Shown here in pieces: positions 31,805 through 32,399 of a stretch of DNA of 32,399 bases; the first letter of the stretch is position 1; each line of letters starts with the position of its first letter. The stretch comes from Nitrosarchaeum sp. (GTDB taxonomy: Archaea; Thermoproteota; Nitrososphaeria; Nitrososphaerales; Nitrosopumilaceae), in the NCBI GenBank assembly GCA_016844465.1, contig JAERMO010000003.1, positions 1-32,399 of the forward strand, written 5' to 3'. The translations under genes and the position numbers were made by a program. The notes under the pieces were generated by a model. The model was not told where the DNA came from and ran no database searches. It saw nothing but the letters and a program-made list of their open reading frames with translations.

Positions 31805-32132
31805 GATTAGATAATTTATGTTCTAGTTCTTGAATTTCTTTTTGGTACATTTCAGCTTTGCTCTGAGCGAATTGTTTTTGTGCATGAATTATTGCAATTA
31901 GTGCTTCTTTGTAATTAGAATCACCCTCTTTGATGAGATTACAGGAATCAAGTGAAGTCAAATGACCAGTAACTGTTGCAATTGCACCCTTCTGATTAAA
32001 TTTTACAATTCCACCAAATGCTTCAATCATCATGTATCCGGATTCAGATTTGCATTTGTAGGTAACTCTGCCTATTTCAGTATTAAATAATTGTGTTATT
32101 CCTCCGGGCAGTTTTGTAACTGTGACTGTCAT
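31797..32132 (-). CDS. 111-aa hypothetical protein with C-terminal coiled coil
   Basis: The N-terminal ~65 residues are beta-rich (TVTVTKLPGGITQLF, GRVTYKCKSESGYMMIEAFGG). The C-terminal ~45 form one charged helix (KEALIAIIHAQKQFAQSKAEMYQKEIQELEHKL), likely a dimerising coiled coil. There is no membrane helix or catalytic motif. A TATA-like CATTAATAC lies about 27 nt before the ATG. It follows the ferritin gene on the same strand by 47 nt. I do not recognise the family. Confidence 0.65.
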   Translation of the reverse strand: MTVTVTKLPGGITQLFNTEIGRVTYKCKSESGYMMIEAFGGIVKFNQKGAIATVTGHLTSLDSCNLIKEGDSNYKEALIAIIHAQKQFAQSKAEMYQKEIQELEHKLSNLN

Positions 32133-32179
32133 AAAATATTGAAAATGTATGAAGTATTAATGATTTTAGAAAAATGTTG

Positions 32180-32399
32180 CTAGGCAGCATTGTTTGAGGC
32201 AGTGGATTCAACGGATGCTGCAAGAATTTTATCTATCGTATTAATTGCAATCTTGTCTCTTCCAATTAGTTCAAACTTTTTTATCAGAGTTTCGAACTTT
32301 GTTTCCTCTTGTACTTGCTCATTGACAAACCATTCCAGAAACGCAGAAGTCGGATAATCTTTGTCTTTTTGTGCAATTTCAACCATCTTGTGTATTGCA
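32180..32399 (-). CDS. Ferritin, C-terminal part (truncated by the window edge)
   Basis: The ORF track begins at an internal Met; the frame stays open to the right edge (AIHKMVEIAQKDKDYPT), so this is the 3' end of a larger gene. The sequence DYPTSAFLEWFVNEQVQEE is the helix D region of non-haem (FtnA-type) ferritins, and its Glu residues help form the ferroxidase centre. The last segment (FELIGRDKIAINTIDKILAA) is a plausible C-terminal helix. Full-length members store iron as a ferric mineral in 24-mer cages. The start and most ferroxidase ligands lie outside the window. Confidence 0.85.
   Translation of the reverse strand, partial: AIHKMVEIAQKDKDYPTSAFLEWFVNEQVQEETKFETLIKKFELIGRDKIAINTIDKILAASVESTASNNAA

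Noticed and set aside
1-32399. CRISPR arrays, insertion sequences, prophage or integration sites
   Set aside because: No regular spaced repeats, transposase, integrase or att-like duplication near the tRNA were seen.

Overview
The window looks like a stretch of chromosome from a marine, Nitrosopumilus-like ammonia-oxidising archaeon (Nitrososphaerota/Thaumarchaeota). It is strongly AT-rich. It carries archaeal information-processing genes (TATA-binding protein, type II methionine aminopeptidase, class I lysyl-tRNA synthetase, Elp3, Tsr3), the F420 genes cofG and cofH, and families I associate with this phylum (DUF1512, a DUF6659-like protein, many tiny Cys/His-rich proteins). In many genes a TATA-like box lies about 24-30 nt before the start codon, which fits mostly leaderless transcripts. 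I used this to move several starts away from the ORF track. There is no rRNA, CRISPR array, transposase or integrase, so this appears to be ordinary chromosome with small-gene-rich gaps.

Layout. 1-7.9 kb: the tail of a membrane protein, a PD-(D/E)XK nuclease-like protein, a DUF6659-like protein, an orphan membrane-anchored family 5 substrate-binding protein whose two halves appear circularly permuted, tsr3, and a large secreted lamin-tail/Ig-repeat protein. 8-10 kb: a response regulator and a soluble PAS histidine kinase. 10-13.6 kb: small zinc-ribbon proteins, tRNA-Pro(UGG) and map. 13.6-16.1 kb: DUF1512 with a zinc ribbon, tbp, an OB-fold tRNA-binding protein and a 71-aa protein preceded by a possible structured leader RNA. 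16.2-21.5 kb: a plus-strand run of SRPBCC protein, membrane glycosyltransferase, HtrA protease, cofG and cofH. 21.9-25.7 kb: a winged-helix regulator with an operator-like palindrome at its start, a PAC2 protein, purM and an ArsB/NhaD-type transporter. 25.8-30.1 kb: elp3 and lysS, a two-helix membrane protein and a coiled-coil protein. 30.1-32.4 kb: micro-genes for Cys-rich and single-helix proteins, a coiled-coil hypothetical and the C-terminal end of a ferritin.

Genes that work together: cofH and cofG make the FO chromophore of F420 and are translationally coupled. elp3 overlaps lysS by one base; Elp3 modifies U34 of tRNAs that include tRNA-Lys(UUU), which LysS charges. The regulator and kinase form a two-component pair. 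The SRPBCC, glycosyltransferase and HtrA genes look like an envelope-related transcription unit.

The most unusual items are the permuted binding protein, the predicted leader RNA at 16055-16137, four 42-residue Cys-rich proteins, and the operator-like palindromes at 10036 and 21910. All calls come from reading the sequence; no database search was possible.
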